In this document: positions 17,501 to 25,123 of the stretch, in pieces | How the letters are laid out: each line of letters opens with the position of its first letter | How positions within the stretch are numbered: the stretch's first letter is position 1 | Assembly (NCBI RefSeq): GCF_003121895.1 | Contig: NZ_QEWW01000001.1 | Location: 62,001 to 126,000, forward strand | Reading direction: 5' to 3' | Length of the DNA stretch: 64,000 bases | Origin: Ignatzschineria cameli | GTDB lineage: Bacteria; Pseudomonadota; Gammaproteobacteria; Cardiobacteriales; Wohlfahrtiimonadaceae | Translations under genes and position numbers: made by a program | Notes under the pieces: generated by a model | What the model was told of the DNA's origin: nothing | Databases searched by the model: none | Seen by the model: only the letters and a program-made list of their open reading frames with translations

Positions 17501-17528
17501 AAACCCCATTATAAGGGGGTTATTTTTA
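17501..17528 (+). terminator. Terminator-like hairpin before the kpsC tail
   Basis: AACCCC, then ATTATAA, then GGGGGTT followed by ATTTTTA. Probably the terminator of the lost Abi copy. Confidence 0.55.
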
Positions 17529-17723
17529 GAACTGATCGCCGGCACGCTCATCCTCTATCCCACCTATCTCAATATCGATACCGGCAAAATCACCAATGCC
17601 ACCACCACGCTACAAGCCTTAGTTTTAGATCGCAATAAACAGAAAACAACCAAACTCAAAACCACCTACTTCGGCAGAAAGTGGCAACAGCTAAAGGGTT
17701 TGATCCGAACGATGGGGTGGTAG
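17526..17723 (+). pseudogene. kpsC: kpsC 3'-end fragment (about 66 codons)
   Basis: Same extent and left edge as the fragment at 14808, ending GRKWQQLKGLIRTMGW-stop. The residues that differ from the full kpsC are shared with the 14808 copy. It is followed by GTAGGTTTGATATTG, the same sequence that abuts the right end of the IS at 13059. Confidence 0.88.
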
Positions 17724-17778
17724 GTTTGATATTGAATAAGGATCGCTGTCGGTATATTTTTTCCTCTAAAAAGACAAA

Positions 17779-17836
17779 AGCCCGAATGGTTCGGCAACTA
17801 CCCAAGATAAAGGGATAGGCTTACTGCAAACGGGCA
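17779..17836 (-). terminator. Structured RNA/terminator downstream of darG
   Basis: GCCCG (17780-17784) and CGGGC (17831-17835) can close a domain with two inner hairpins: CCGAA/TTCGG and CTACCC/GGGATAG. Read on the minus strand it ends CGGGCTTTTGTCTTTTT, fitting a terminator for darG about 130 nt after its stop. The internal structure is more elaborate than a plain terminator. Confidence 0.5.
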
Positions 17837-17968
17837 TATATCTGTATAGAATATTATAGATGAAGCATATTGTTGTCAAAACTTCTTTTTAGGAGAAGGG
17901 TTGTTACTAAAAGGTTTAATCGAAGGGAGAGTAATCAGGTTAAGATCTGATTTTCTGAAGTTTTAATT

Positions 17969-19000
17969 TTAAATCCAGCCTTTTTCAGTTAGGATTTTTT
18001 CAGCGATATCGATCTGCCTTTTTGAAAATTGTTGTTTATGTCGATTCCAATTATAAAATCCTTGATAAAGATCTGATCTCTTTTCCTGCTTTTTTAACCA
18101 GTGAGTTGTTGCCAATAATTCTAATCCCGCTGAGGATTCAAATCCATCAATGAGTGCATTCACTTTATTAAAATTAGAGGATATATCACCATTTTGCTTT
18201 AAAACATGATGCGCTTCAGCAACAGCATTAGGCATTATTTTAATAATTTTTCGAGGATCATCGCCGCCATCTAGATAGCCAGAAATATAGTGACCTTCAA
18301 TATGTTGTAAAACATGCCTTAAGTTCTCAGCATAAGGACCATAGCTTCCTTTGGTAAATCGTAATCTAAGGTTGTAGCCAGACTCTTGAACAAAGTACAT
18401 TAACTTATGAAGTTCAAGAAGCGTAATGTACGGATCTATGAGTTTTTTCAAATATTCATCCATTAAACTAATAAGGATGGCGCGACCTTCTGTCATTTTT
18501 GGTTTTTTTTCAGACCGAATGGTCACATTGTATGTCGATTTTTCTATTGGTTCATACACAAAGATAGAGACATCTTCTGAGATGGGAGATAGCTTCTCAA
18601 TGATTCTGTTTTTTACTATAGACCACTCTAATCCACCTAATCCTGCTCCTAATGGGGGGATTGCGATTGATCTGATTTTTCTTGTTCTAATTTCAGTGAT
18701 TAATGTGTCTAAACCTGCGTTAATATCTTCTATTTTACTTGCACTACGCCAGTGTCTTTTAGTAGGGAAATTGATAATTAGTTTAGGGTTAACGGGGCTA
18801 CCAGTTTCAAAGATAAACATTTTTCCAGGTGCAACTTGTTGTAAATCACAGGCCTTTTTATAAGCCTGAAAGTTTTCCGGAAATGCTTTTTTAAATTGTA
18901 GAGCAATCCCTCGTCCCATTACTCCAACACAATTGACAGTATTGACTAATGCCTCTACATCTGCGTGAAAAAGATTTCCTTGTACGAAGTTAATCATCAT
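17969..19000 (-). CDS. darG: DarG-like macro-domain antitoxin (DNA ADP-ribosylglycohydrolase), orphan
   Basis: 343 aa, or 342 if the second ATG is used. Residues 1-160 are a macrodomain with GNLFHADVEALVNTVNCVG, VMGRGIALQFK and NFPTKRHWR. The Lys in the last motif is residue 80 counted from the second Met, the position of the catalytic Lys in DarG. The C-terminal half (about 170-343), with LHKLMYFVQESGYN and FTKGSYGPYAENL, matches the usual DarG C-terminal domain. DarG removes ADP-ribose from thymidines in DNA and neutralises DarT. No DarT-sized frame lies upstream (19001-19363) or downstream, so the toxin is missing. Confidence 0.88.
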   Translation of the reverse strand: MMINFVQGNLFHADVEALVNTVNCVGVMGRGIALQFKKAFPENFQAYKKACDLQQVAPGKMFIFETGSPVNPKLIINFPTKRHWRSASKIEDINAGLDTLITEIRTRKIRSIAIPPLGAGLGGLEWSIVKNRIIEKLSPISEDVSIFVYEPIEKSTYNVTIRSEKKPKMTEGRAILISLMDEYLKKLIDPYITLLELHKLMYFVQESGYNLRLRFTKGSYGPYAENLRHVLQHIEGHYISGYLDGGDDPRKIIKIMPNAVAEAHHVLKQNGDISSNFNKVNALIDGFESSAGLELLATTHWLKKQEKRSDLYQGFYNWNRHKQQFSKRQIDIAEKILTEKGWI

Positions 19001-19202
19001 TAATCTCCATGGAAGTGGGATTATAACAGGGAGGGTGGATATTTTATTGCATAAGTTAAGAAAATTTTCAGGAAGTAAAGATCACCATTATAGAGGATAT
19101 TGGCAATATCTCAGAGATATGTTTGATAGTGATATATGTTAAGAGTAGGGTTGATAAAGAATCTTAGGAAAAGGGTTATAGAAGTTCTAAGAGATTCATG
19201 AA
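19001..19202. other. Spacer upstream of darG
   Basis: No darT. A short plus-strand stretch around 19070-19140 reads KDHHYRGYWQYLRDMFDSD before a stop, possibly the end of a lost gene. Confidence 0.35.
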
Positions 19203-19292
19203 ATAAAAGAGAGCCGGGACGTACATTAAGTATAATGCAGAGGTACCCGGGCGTATTATTGAATATATTAGCTACAAGTAATTGTTTTATCA
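19203..19292 (+). ncRNA. Candidate AbiF-type hairpin RNA, copy 2 (orphan)
   Basis: Same core as copy 1 (GCCGGGACGTACATTA, loop AGTA, TAATGCAGAGGTACCCGGGC) and the same end TTTATCAATAG. No intact Abi gene precedes it. It runs straight into a short kpsC tail, so its right end is a recombination junction. Confidence 0.55.
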
Positions 19293-19330
19293 ATAGCTAA
19301 AAGGTTTGATCCGAACGATGGGGTAGTAGG
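19293..19330 (+). pseudogene. kpsC: Shortest kpsC 3' tail
   Basis: GCTAAAAGGTTTGATCCG, then AACGATGGGGTAG and GTAGGTCTGATT match the last 30-40 nt of the 17.7-kb tail and its flank. Only the extreme 3' end of kpsC is present. Confidence 0.75.
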
Positions 19331-19363
19331 TCTGATTGTGTAAAAAAAGGAATTCAAAAGCAG

Positions 19364-19816
19364 ATGAAGACGGGAAAAAATAAGAATATATTGATAGCAC
19401 TATTGCTCACAGTGTTTGTTATCGGGCTGATAGTTTTTATTTCTATTTTAGGCGGATTTCATGATACAAAAACCATAAAATTTCCGACGCAATATCAGGC
19501 TACTGAATATATTGAGAAGGGGTGGATTCCTCGGGATATACCTGAGAATGCAACAAATATACTGCTTTCTTACGATCTAGATACAAATGTCATCAATGGT
19601 AGCTTTCAATCAACTCAAGAAGATATCCGTAAATTTAAGGAGAACCTAGTTGAATCTGAGAAGGAGGAGTTTATTCATAAAACAAGAATATTAAACCCTG
19701 ATTTTCAAAATATTGTAGAGTCTTTTTTGAGTAGAGAGATCTCCTTTTACAAGAATGATCGTTACTTTTTTGTGATTGAGGATCATACAATATACTTCTT
19801 TAGCTTACATCCATAA
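19364..19816 (+). CDS. Membrane-anchored protein of unknown function
   Basis: 150 aa. N-terminal basic residues, then one membrane segment, about 8-31 (ILIALLLTVFVIGLIVFISI), and an external or periplasmic domain. The motif YIEKGWIPRDIPENATNI followed by YDLDTN recurs in uncharacterised small proteins of many bacteria. It begins directly after the last kpsC tail, so it may mark the right end of the rearranged zone. Function unknown. Confidence 0.6.
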   Translation: MKTGKNKNILIALLLTVFVIGLIVFISILGGFHDTKTIKFPTQYQATEYIEKGWIPRDIPENATNILLSYDLDTNVINGSFQSTQEDIRKFKENLVESEKEEFIHKTRILNPDFQNIVESFLSREISFYKNDRYFFVIEDHTIYFFSLHP

Positions 19817-19893
19817 CACATTTTAAAGCCTTTCTAGTAACAGGATGTTTCCATAAAATCAATTATCTCTTTTAGGATTAGTGTATGTGCGCT

Positions 19894-20589
19894 CTACACA
19901 ACATAGAAGAGAAAAGAGAGCCCGATGATATCCGCAAGAGAATGTGCGAGGAAGAAGGGGAGCAGATTCTTTGGTCTCAGCCACTTTGTGTAGAGAAGAA
20001 ATAGGAGCGCGCCTAAGAGAAAACCTAAGCCGATCGCGGTTTCTAATCCTTGATAGGTATGAAAACTAAAACGAATCAAGAGGGAGTAGAGGAATGCCCA
20101 TTTGAGGTTTTGTGAGCGAAGGGTAAGACAGAGCCCTAAAAAGAAGATCTCCTCATAAAAACCATTGAAAAGGGCATAAAGAATCAGAGAAGGTTCTTTA
20201 AAGGCGGAAAAGGGGAATGGAACGGGAGTGCTCCCAACGGTATCGGGATAGAGTAGAAGATAGAAAAGATCCATGCCGAGTGCAGCAAGAAGAAAGATCA
20301 TCACGGCTTGAGGAATCACCCAACGATTAATGCGAATATGTTGCCCTAATGTGGCAAAATCAAAACCTCTGATCCAAAGATAGATAATGGCTATAAATAG
20401 GTAGATGGATTGTGAGAAGAGCGCGCCATAGTTATCGCTACTTGAAAAGGTGGTTAAGGTCTCAATATCGGTATGATTCTGACTTAATTGCAGATAGAGA
20501 ATGGATGATTGGTAGATTGCCGAGCCAAAAAGAATTCCTGTGAGGATCAAAAGGTCGAGCCAAGTAAGGTTGATACATCTCTTTTTCAT
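19894..20589 (-). CDS. CPBP-family intramembrane metalloprotease-like protein
   Basis: 231 aa with about six hydrophobic segments. It has the CPBP (Abi/CAAX protease) motifs: EEIFFLG near residue 145, FSFHTYQG near 175 and LAHSLAD near 215, supplying the Glu-Glu and His residues expected to bind zinc. Relatives (Rce1-like) cleave prenylated proteins in eukaryotes; in bacteria many act in bacteriocin maturation or immunity. An inner-membrane location is expected. Convergent with the gene to its left. Specific substrate unknown. Confidence 0.75.
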   Translation of the reverse strand: MKKRCINLTWLDLLILTGILFGSAIYQSSILYLQLSQNHTDIETLTTFSSSDNYGALFSQSIYLFIAIIYLWIRGFDFATLGQHIRINRWVIPQAVMIFLLAALGMDLFYLLLYPDTVGSTPVPFPFSAFKEPSLILYALFNGFYEEIFFLGLCLTLRSQNLKWAFLYSLLIRFSFHTYQGLETAIGLGFLLGALLFLLYTKWLRPKNLLPFFLAHSLADIIGLSFLFYVV

Positions 20590-20763
20590 GCTACAAAATA
20601 TCTCGATCTCAAAATGGTGATTTTATAATTTTATGGTAGAGGCGTCGACCTCTGCAAGCATCTAAAGCGTGAATATGGCCTTATTTTATTTTTCTTTGGA
20701 GGAGGTTGTACTCTCTGCTTACGATCTATTTTTATATAAAATAGATCTACCTAAAATTGTGTT

Positions 20764-20805
20764 TATAAAACTTATAAAACTTATAAAACTTATAAAACTT
20801 ATAAA
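20764..20805. repeat. Tandem repeat, 10-bp unit (ACTTATAAAA), about 4-5 copies
   Basis: TATAAAACTTATAAAACTTA and so on, with perfect 10-bp periodicity, about 90 nt upstream of the lipoprotein start. A 10-bp period keeps helical phase, so a change in copy number would shift upstream sites by whole turns. Confidence 0.85.
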
Positions 20806-20892
20806 GATCAATACCCAAATACCGATTAATTATAATAAGTGATATTATATTAAAACGAAAAATTTGAAGCGAAAATCACAAAAGGATCAATC

Positions 20893-21714
20893 ATGAAAAA
20901 AATAGTTCTTTTAGGCTTTATCTCGGCGTTACTGGTAGCTTGTACCCCGAAGGATGAAGATTACTACTTTAAGCACCTAGATAAAGCAGAAGAGAAGGCA
21001 AAGAGCTGTAATAGCCAATTAGAAAAAATATTGATGGCGGGAAAGGATGAAAAGGCGCTCGCTAAATTGAAGGAAGATACAGAGTGTCAGGCGGCTTTTG
21101 ATGCGCTTAATAAACAGAAAGAGATTGAGCGAGAGAAAGAGAGAGCGGAGAGAGAGCTTAAGAGACAACAAGAGTTAGAAGCGAAGCAGAAGGCGATTGA
21201 AGAGGCTAAAAATCGTATTTCTCAATCGCTGATCGATAAAAATTGGGATGAGATCATTGCAGAATACTTAAAACAGAAAGAGTGTAACAGCCTCTCCCAA
21301 AGAAATACCCCCGAGTGCATGGCTTGGAAAGAGATCCATGAAGAGGCCTTTAAGAATGGGGAAGAGCAACTCTCAAAAGAGAACTTTGAAGCCTTAACAG
21401 AGCAGCAAGAGACTTATTGTAATTTGGATAAGCGATCGGGTTCTGCCTGTGATGTTTGGAAAAAGAGCTGGAATACTCAAAATGCTGCAATCGTTAATCA
21501 ATTTATCAACGATGATCAGCGCTTTGTCGAAACCTATAACCAGTGTTATGACGCGGTGGAAAAAATACGGCAATCAGATGAGGGCCGTAGAGTAAAAACT
21601 CAGCTAGAGCGTGAAGTGACCGGGAGCTATCCTTGTTATCAGATAAAGGAAGCTTACTCTAAGAGAGGATTAGGATCTGGGTGGAATATCTTCACGAAGC
21701 GCATTAGCTTGTAG
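20893..21714 (+). CDS. Coiled-coil lipoprotein of unknown function
   Basis: 273 aa. Signal peptide with lipobox LLVAC; Cys17 would be lipidated. The mature protein has a strongly charged coiled coil (about 70-115, runs of KEKERAERELKRQQE) and paired cysteines spaced through the rest (CNSQ, CQAAF, CNSL, CNLD, CDVW, CYDAVE and others). The motif LDKRSGSACDVWK recurs in its broken paralogue at 38894. It is anchored to a membrane leaflet facing the periplasm. AAAGGA precedes the ATG. Family not recognised. Confidence 0.8.
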   Translation: MKKIVLLGFISALLVACTPKDEDYYFKHLDKAEEKAKSCNSQLEKILMAGKDEKALAKLKEDTECQAAFDALNKQKEIEREKERAERELKRQQELEAKQKAIEEAKNRISQSLIDKNWDEIIAEYLKQKECNSLSQRNTPECMAWKEIHEEAFKNGEEQLSKENFEALTEQQETYCNLDKRSGSACDVWKKSWNTQNAAIVNQFINDDQRFVETYNQCYDAVEKIRQSDEGRRVKTQLEREVTGSYPCYQIKEAYSKRGLGSGWNIFTKRISL

Positions 21715-21749
21715 TATTTGTTGATCAGTGAGAGAAAACAGGTAGGTCA

Positions 21750-21875
21750 TTGATACAAGCAGATTGATACAAGTGCATCAATACAAGTACATCGATAACA
21801 AGTACATCAATACAAATAGAGTGATACAGGTGCAGCGATACAAGTACAGCGATACAAGTACAGCGATACAAACAG
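21750..21875. repeat. Degenerate tandem repeat, about 15-bp unit (GATACAAGTACATC-like)
   Basis: About eight imperfect copies of GATACAAGTRCAKC lie between the lipoprotein stop and its terminator. Non-coding. Confidence 0.8.
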
Positions 21876-21911
21876 ATTATTGATAATGTCGATTTAAATA
21901 GAGATCACAAA

Positions 21912-21957
21912 CCTCATAAAGCCGCTCGATTACTGAGCTTTTTATGAGGCTTGTTTT
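21912..21957 (+). terminator. Rho-independent terminator of the lipoprotein gene
   Basis: CCTCATAAA (21912-21920) pairs perfectly with TTTATGAGG (21941-21949), followed by CTTGTTTTT. Confidence 0.8.
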
Positions 21958-21958
21958 T

Positions 21959-21986
21959 CAACTAATAGATGAGAATCTATTAGTTG
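21959..21986. other. Perfect hairpin CAACTAATAGA/TCTATTAGTTG
   Basis: An 11-bp stem with a 6-nt loop immediately after the terminator. It may terminate the convergent minus-strand genes or be part of a repeat. Confidence 0.5.
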
Positions 21987-22101
21987 AAAGAGGGAAGATT
22001 TGTATGGAACCTATAATATAAGTGCTATAAGTTACTTTAGTATGTTGTATCTAAAGTAGATATAGCACTTTTTGCTTTGAAAACTATAGGTAAAGCGATA
22101 T

Positions 22102-22482
22102 CTATTGTTTTACTTTCCGCTCAAATGAGACATGGTTTTTATATGCTTTACGAATATACTTAAAATAGATAAACCCATAGACAACAACTGTAAAACTTAA
22201 TAAATAATAGATTACATTATCAGAAGTATCAATATTATTAGCTACAAAATGCTGTAATTTTTCAGTGGGAATTCCGACATAGTGACTATAATTTTTAATT
22301 AAATATATAATGCCAGAAAGCGCTGCGATCAGAGCTATTACAGTAAGAATATAGTATCCAAAAAAAGCGGGGATTGAGAGGCCATAGCGGATTTCTGCTT
22401 TACAACCGACACAGACATTTGCACCTTGTTTAACATCAGTTAAACAGTGAGGACATGTAATTGTTTGTACATTACTAGACAT
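22102..22482 (-). CDS. Zinc-ribbon membrane protein
   Basis: 126 aa. The N-terminal zinc ribbon is CPHC...CVGC (residues about 10-29). Two membrane segments follow, about 38-62 (ILTVIALIAALSGIIYL) and about 91-110 (YYLLSFTVVVYGFIYF), with a basic C-terminus. The start at 22482 is preceded by AAGAAGGAG on the minus strand. Such proteins occur widely with no assigned function. Confidence 0.7.
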   Translation of the reverse strand: MSSNVQTITCPHCLTDVKQGANVCVGCKAEIRYGLSIPAFFGYYILTVIALIAALSGIIYLIKNYSHYVGIPTEKLQHFVANNIDTSDNVIYYLLSFTVVVYGFIYFKYIRKAYKNHVSFERKVKQ

Positions 22483-22698
22483 TTCACTCCTTCTTTAAAT
22501 CATTTACAAATAATAATTGTTTTTATAGTTTATTCATTACGGAATATAGGGCATAAAGCAATAATTTTCAATTTATTATTCAGCAAATTTTATATTTTCA
22601 TAATAGATATACTGGGAGTAGGAACCCTTAAAAGTAGTGAGCATAAAGAGGATCTGTTTTTTGATCTAAAAAATTTCTTATTAATATATTCCCTTATC

Positions 22699-22869
22699 TC
22701 ATTTTTCCCATTTAGGATCATAAGATTCTAGTGAAGGGCGCAATCTTCTGATATTCGCTTTCTTCTTAATAAGTGCGCGTCGCTTTTCAGAGAGTTTCTT
22801 GTAATACTCAAAGTAGGTGAGCATTTGGTCTTTTTCTCTCTTTTCTTTGGCATTATTCTCTAGTGTCAT
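22699..22869 (-). CDS. Small basic protein (56 aa)
   Basis: Start at 22869, chosen because AAAGGAG lies 8 nt upstream on the minus strand; a longer frame to 23028 has no such site. The sequence is almost entirely charged helix (NAKEKREKDQMLTYFEYYKK...). Function unknown. It lies upstream of and divergent from the reverse transcriptase locus. Confidence 0.5.
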   Translation of the reverse strand: MTLENNAKEKREKDQMLTYFEYYKKLSEKRRALIKKKANIRRLRPSLESYDPKWEK

Positions 22870-23142
22870 ATCGTTATCTCCTTTTACCACGCATAATGGA
22901 TAAAACTCAAAAGCATCATAAGAAGGGAGGCAAGAGAGTCTTAAAAGAGAAGGAACCCATTTTAAGTTATTAGAGTCTGTTGAGCATTTGGAATAAAAAA
23001 ATAGATAGTTGTAAAATGTAATCGTCAAAAAACATTACAAACTCTCTATTCTTATGTTTCAAACATTACTTAATGACAAGCTTTGGTGGAAAATGAAGTT
23101 TATCCTCCTAGATTTGAATATTTATGACTTTTTTATCTATTG

Positions 23143-23171
23143 TTGCTTAATATTTATATTTAAGCTATTTT
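23143..23171 (+). promoter_or_regulatory. Promoter of the DRT-associated RNA
   Basis: TTGCTT (23143-23148), a 17-nt spacer, then TATTTT (23166-23171). This predicts transcription from about 23178, at the left edge of the structured RNA. Confidence 0.5.
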
Positions 23172-23177
23172 GTATTT

Positions 23178-23463
23178 GCCCTATTTAATAGGAATGGGGG
23201 GATATCACATGATGTCAACCAGAATAACCTCCCAGTGATGGATGATTATTCCGATGACAATGCTGTAGATATGAATATGCTTAATATGAATATTTATGGT
23301 AATACGCATCTTTAGTCCTCCTTGTGAGACTGAGGTAATGATATAATAAATCATATGCAACATATGGTGGCACAGCGGTTTTATCGCAATGAATACGTAA
23401 AGATTACGTTTGTTAAGCCCCAAACAGTATAGGATGGCCACAGTCCGACCTGTTTGGGGTTTT
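23178..23463 (+). ncRNA. Structured non-coding RNA of a DRT2-like system
   Basis: The roughly 285-nt interval before the RT start is packed with stems: GATATC/GATGTC (loop ACAT), CCTC/GAGG, ATGAT/ATCAT, CATATG/CATATG, ACGTAA/TTACGT, and a final perfect 10-bp stem CCCCAAACAG/CTGTTTGGGG (23418-23459) with an inner GGAT/GTCC pair, followed by TTTT. In DRT2 (UG2) defence systems an upstream ncRNA of similar size is the template for rolling-circle reverse transcription. Size, position and fold density fit. The ends are inferred, not mapped. Confidence 0.65.
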
Positions 23464-23480
23464 GCATTATATGGGCTTAG

Positions 23481-24758
23481 ATGAAATTAGAAAGTTCTGA
23501 TTGGTATCGAAATAGAGGGTACCTACATTTTGATCAGCAGGTCGGGATAAAAGCAGCTCAAGCAATTGTGACAAATCCTAAAAAGGTGGCACGTCATAGC
23601 TTCTACCCAATGTTGAGATATTGTGCTTTTACAATAAAACTGGGTAAAGCATCAGAAGATGCTTCGTTGGTTAAAAACCATAAAGCACGAGAAATCACTT
23701 ATGCCTCACATTTAGATTCCCATATATATGCGTACTACGGGAAAGTTTTAGAATTATCCTATGAGGAGATTCTTTCGCAATTAAATCTCTCCGATGTTGT
23801 TTTAGCTTTTAGAAGGTTAGGTAAGTCGAATGTCGATTTTGCGTATGAGGCTTTTAAGGAGATCGAGTCACGAAAAGATTGTGACGTTATTGCGCTCGAT
23901 ATTACCGGTTTTTTTGATAACCTTGATCATCAACACTTAAAGGATGCTTGGGCAAAGCTTCTTCATAAAGAGCAATTACCGGAAGATCACTATGCGGTGT
24001 ATCGATCATTAACTCGTTATGCTTATTGTATAAGGGATGAAATTTATAAAGAGTTTGAAATTTCTTTAAACAATCCTTGGTATCAGCGTAAAAAGATCTG
24101 TTCCGCTGATGAGTTTCGATCTCGGGTGAGGGGAAAGCGATATATTTTAATTAATAGCACAGATAGAGGTATTCCTCAAGGAACCGCTATTAGTGCATTA
24201 CTCTCTAATATCTTTATGTTAAATTTCGACAAAAAATTGCATTCAAAAATGAATGATTTAGGCGGAAGTTATCGTCGGTATTGTGATGATATGCTATTTA
24301 TACTTCCTAAGTCTCAACAATTTGATGTCGAAAGCTTTGTGGCATCAGAAATAGAAGCATATGGGTTGTCTATTAACTCTAAAAAAACAGAAAAGCGATT
24401 ATTTAGAGAGGGGATAAGTAATAAAGCGCTCCAATATTTAGGGTTTACCTATGATGGTAAACGAATTCTGTTAAGATCAGCTGCTTTAGCTCGATTTTCT
24501 GAAAAAATGAATAAATCTATTCGTTTAGTGAAGAAGACGGTCGCTAAAGAGTCTAAAAAAGTGGGTTATAAAGTCCCATTACGTAGAAAGAAGCTGTATG
24601 AAAGATATAGTCACTTAGGTCGTCGTAATTTCATTACTTATGGGCTTAGAGCTTCTAAAGTGATGAATTCTAGGGCGATTAGAAAACAGATGAAACCATT
24701 GTGGGATCGTTTAAATCAGAAGTTAGATGAAGTAGATCAATCGATCAACGATGAATAA
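23481..24758 (+). CDS. Defence-associated reverse transcriptase (DRT2/UG2-like)
   Basis: 425 aa with the RT palm motifs: A ALDITGFFDN (138-147), B RGIPQGTAISALLSN (229-243), C YCDDM (267-271), D-like NSKKTEK near 300 and E LQYLGFTYDG near 320. The N-terminus SDWYRNRGYLHF and the ITYASHLDSHIYAYY segment fit the UG2 (DRT2) group as I recall it. There is no intron maturase domain and no retron VTG-type region. It lies 18 nt after a strongly structured RNA, as expected for DRT2. DRT2 uses that RNA to make concatemeric cDNA that, on infection, encodes a toxic repetitive protein. The ribosome-binding site is weak. Confidence 0.82.
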   Translation: MKLESSDWYRNRGYLHFDQQVGIKAAQAIVTNPKKVARHSFYPMLRYCAFTIKLGKASEDASLVKNHKAREITYASHLDSHIYAYYGKVLELSYEEILSQLNLSDVVLAFRRLGKSNVDFAYEAFKEIESRKDCDVIALDITGFFDNLDHQHLKDAWAKLLHKEQLPEDHYAVYRSLTRYAYCIRDEIYKEFEISLNNPWYQRKKICSADEFRSRVRGKRYILINSTDRGIPQGTAISALLSNIFMLNFDKKLHSKMNDLGGSYRRYCDDMLFILPKSQQFDVESFVASEIEAYGLSINSKKTEKRLFREGISNKALQYLGFTYDGKRILLRSAALARFSEKMNKSIRLVKKTVAKESKKVGYKVPLRRKKLYERYSHLGRRNFITYGLRASKVMNSRAIRKQMKPLWDRLNQKLDEVDQSINDE

Positions 24759-24771
24759 GGGCATTAATAAA

Positions 24772-24866
24772 ATAAAAGAAAGCCGGGACGTACATTAAAT
24801 ATAATGCAGAGGTACCCGGGCGTATTACTTAGTAATCTTAGTAACAACTTATTATTTTATCAATTG
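24772..24866 (+). ncRNA. Candidate AbiF-type hairpin RNA, copy 3 (orphan)
   Basis: Starts 14 nt after the RT stop. GCCGGGACGTACATTA, loop AATA, TAATGCAGAGGTACCCGGGC, then a tail ending TTTTATCAATTG. Same orientation as the RT. No Abi gene is adjacent. Confidence 0.55.
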
Positions 24867-25123
24867 TTTTTTAATATAAATATTGGCTTTACGCTTTTAA
24901 GATCTTCTTATGAATATCTTCTTCCTCAATCTTCACTAGAGAGAATTATTGAAGCTAACCAGTATATCCGTGACGACGTGCATTTGCGATACAGTCCGCT
25001 CTATTTTTATAGCCTGATGAGAAGGTCGTGCAAGGATACCGAGATTATAGGCAACAATTGAAAGATGTTAAAGTGGAGAGTCACAAGGAGATCGATAAAG
25101 CGCGTAAAGCATCTTCAAATTCC
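24867..25123 (+). pseudogene. Unassigned broken coding remnant
   Basis: Reads coherently as LRYSPLYFYSLMR and then, after a one-base shift near 25022, as VVQGYRDYRQQLKDVKVESH until it is cut by the IS left end at 25124. Family not recognised. Confidence 0.35.

Noticed and set aside
19111-19293. 60-codon minus-strand ORF upstream of darG as a DarT toxin
   Set aside because: Too short and no DarT motif; it overlaps the hairpin RNA copy.
21750-21875. Repeats at 21750-21875 as a CRISPR array
   Set aside because: Units are about 15 bp and imperfect with no spacers between them; no cas genes are present.
23205-23441. Minus-strand ORF of 78 codons upstream of the RT as an ordinary gene
   Set aside because: It begins with GTG without a ribosome-binding site and lies wholly within the structured RNA. 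It is reported only as part of the DRT hypothesis.
24804-25061. 85-codon plus-strand ORF after the RT as a gene
   Set aside because: It starts inside hairpin RNA copy 3 and changes frame; better explained as a broken remnant.
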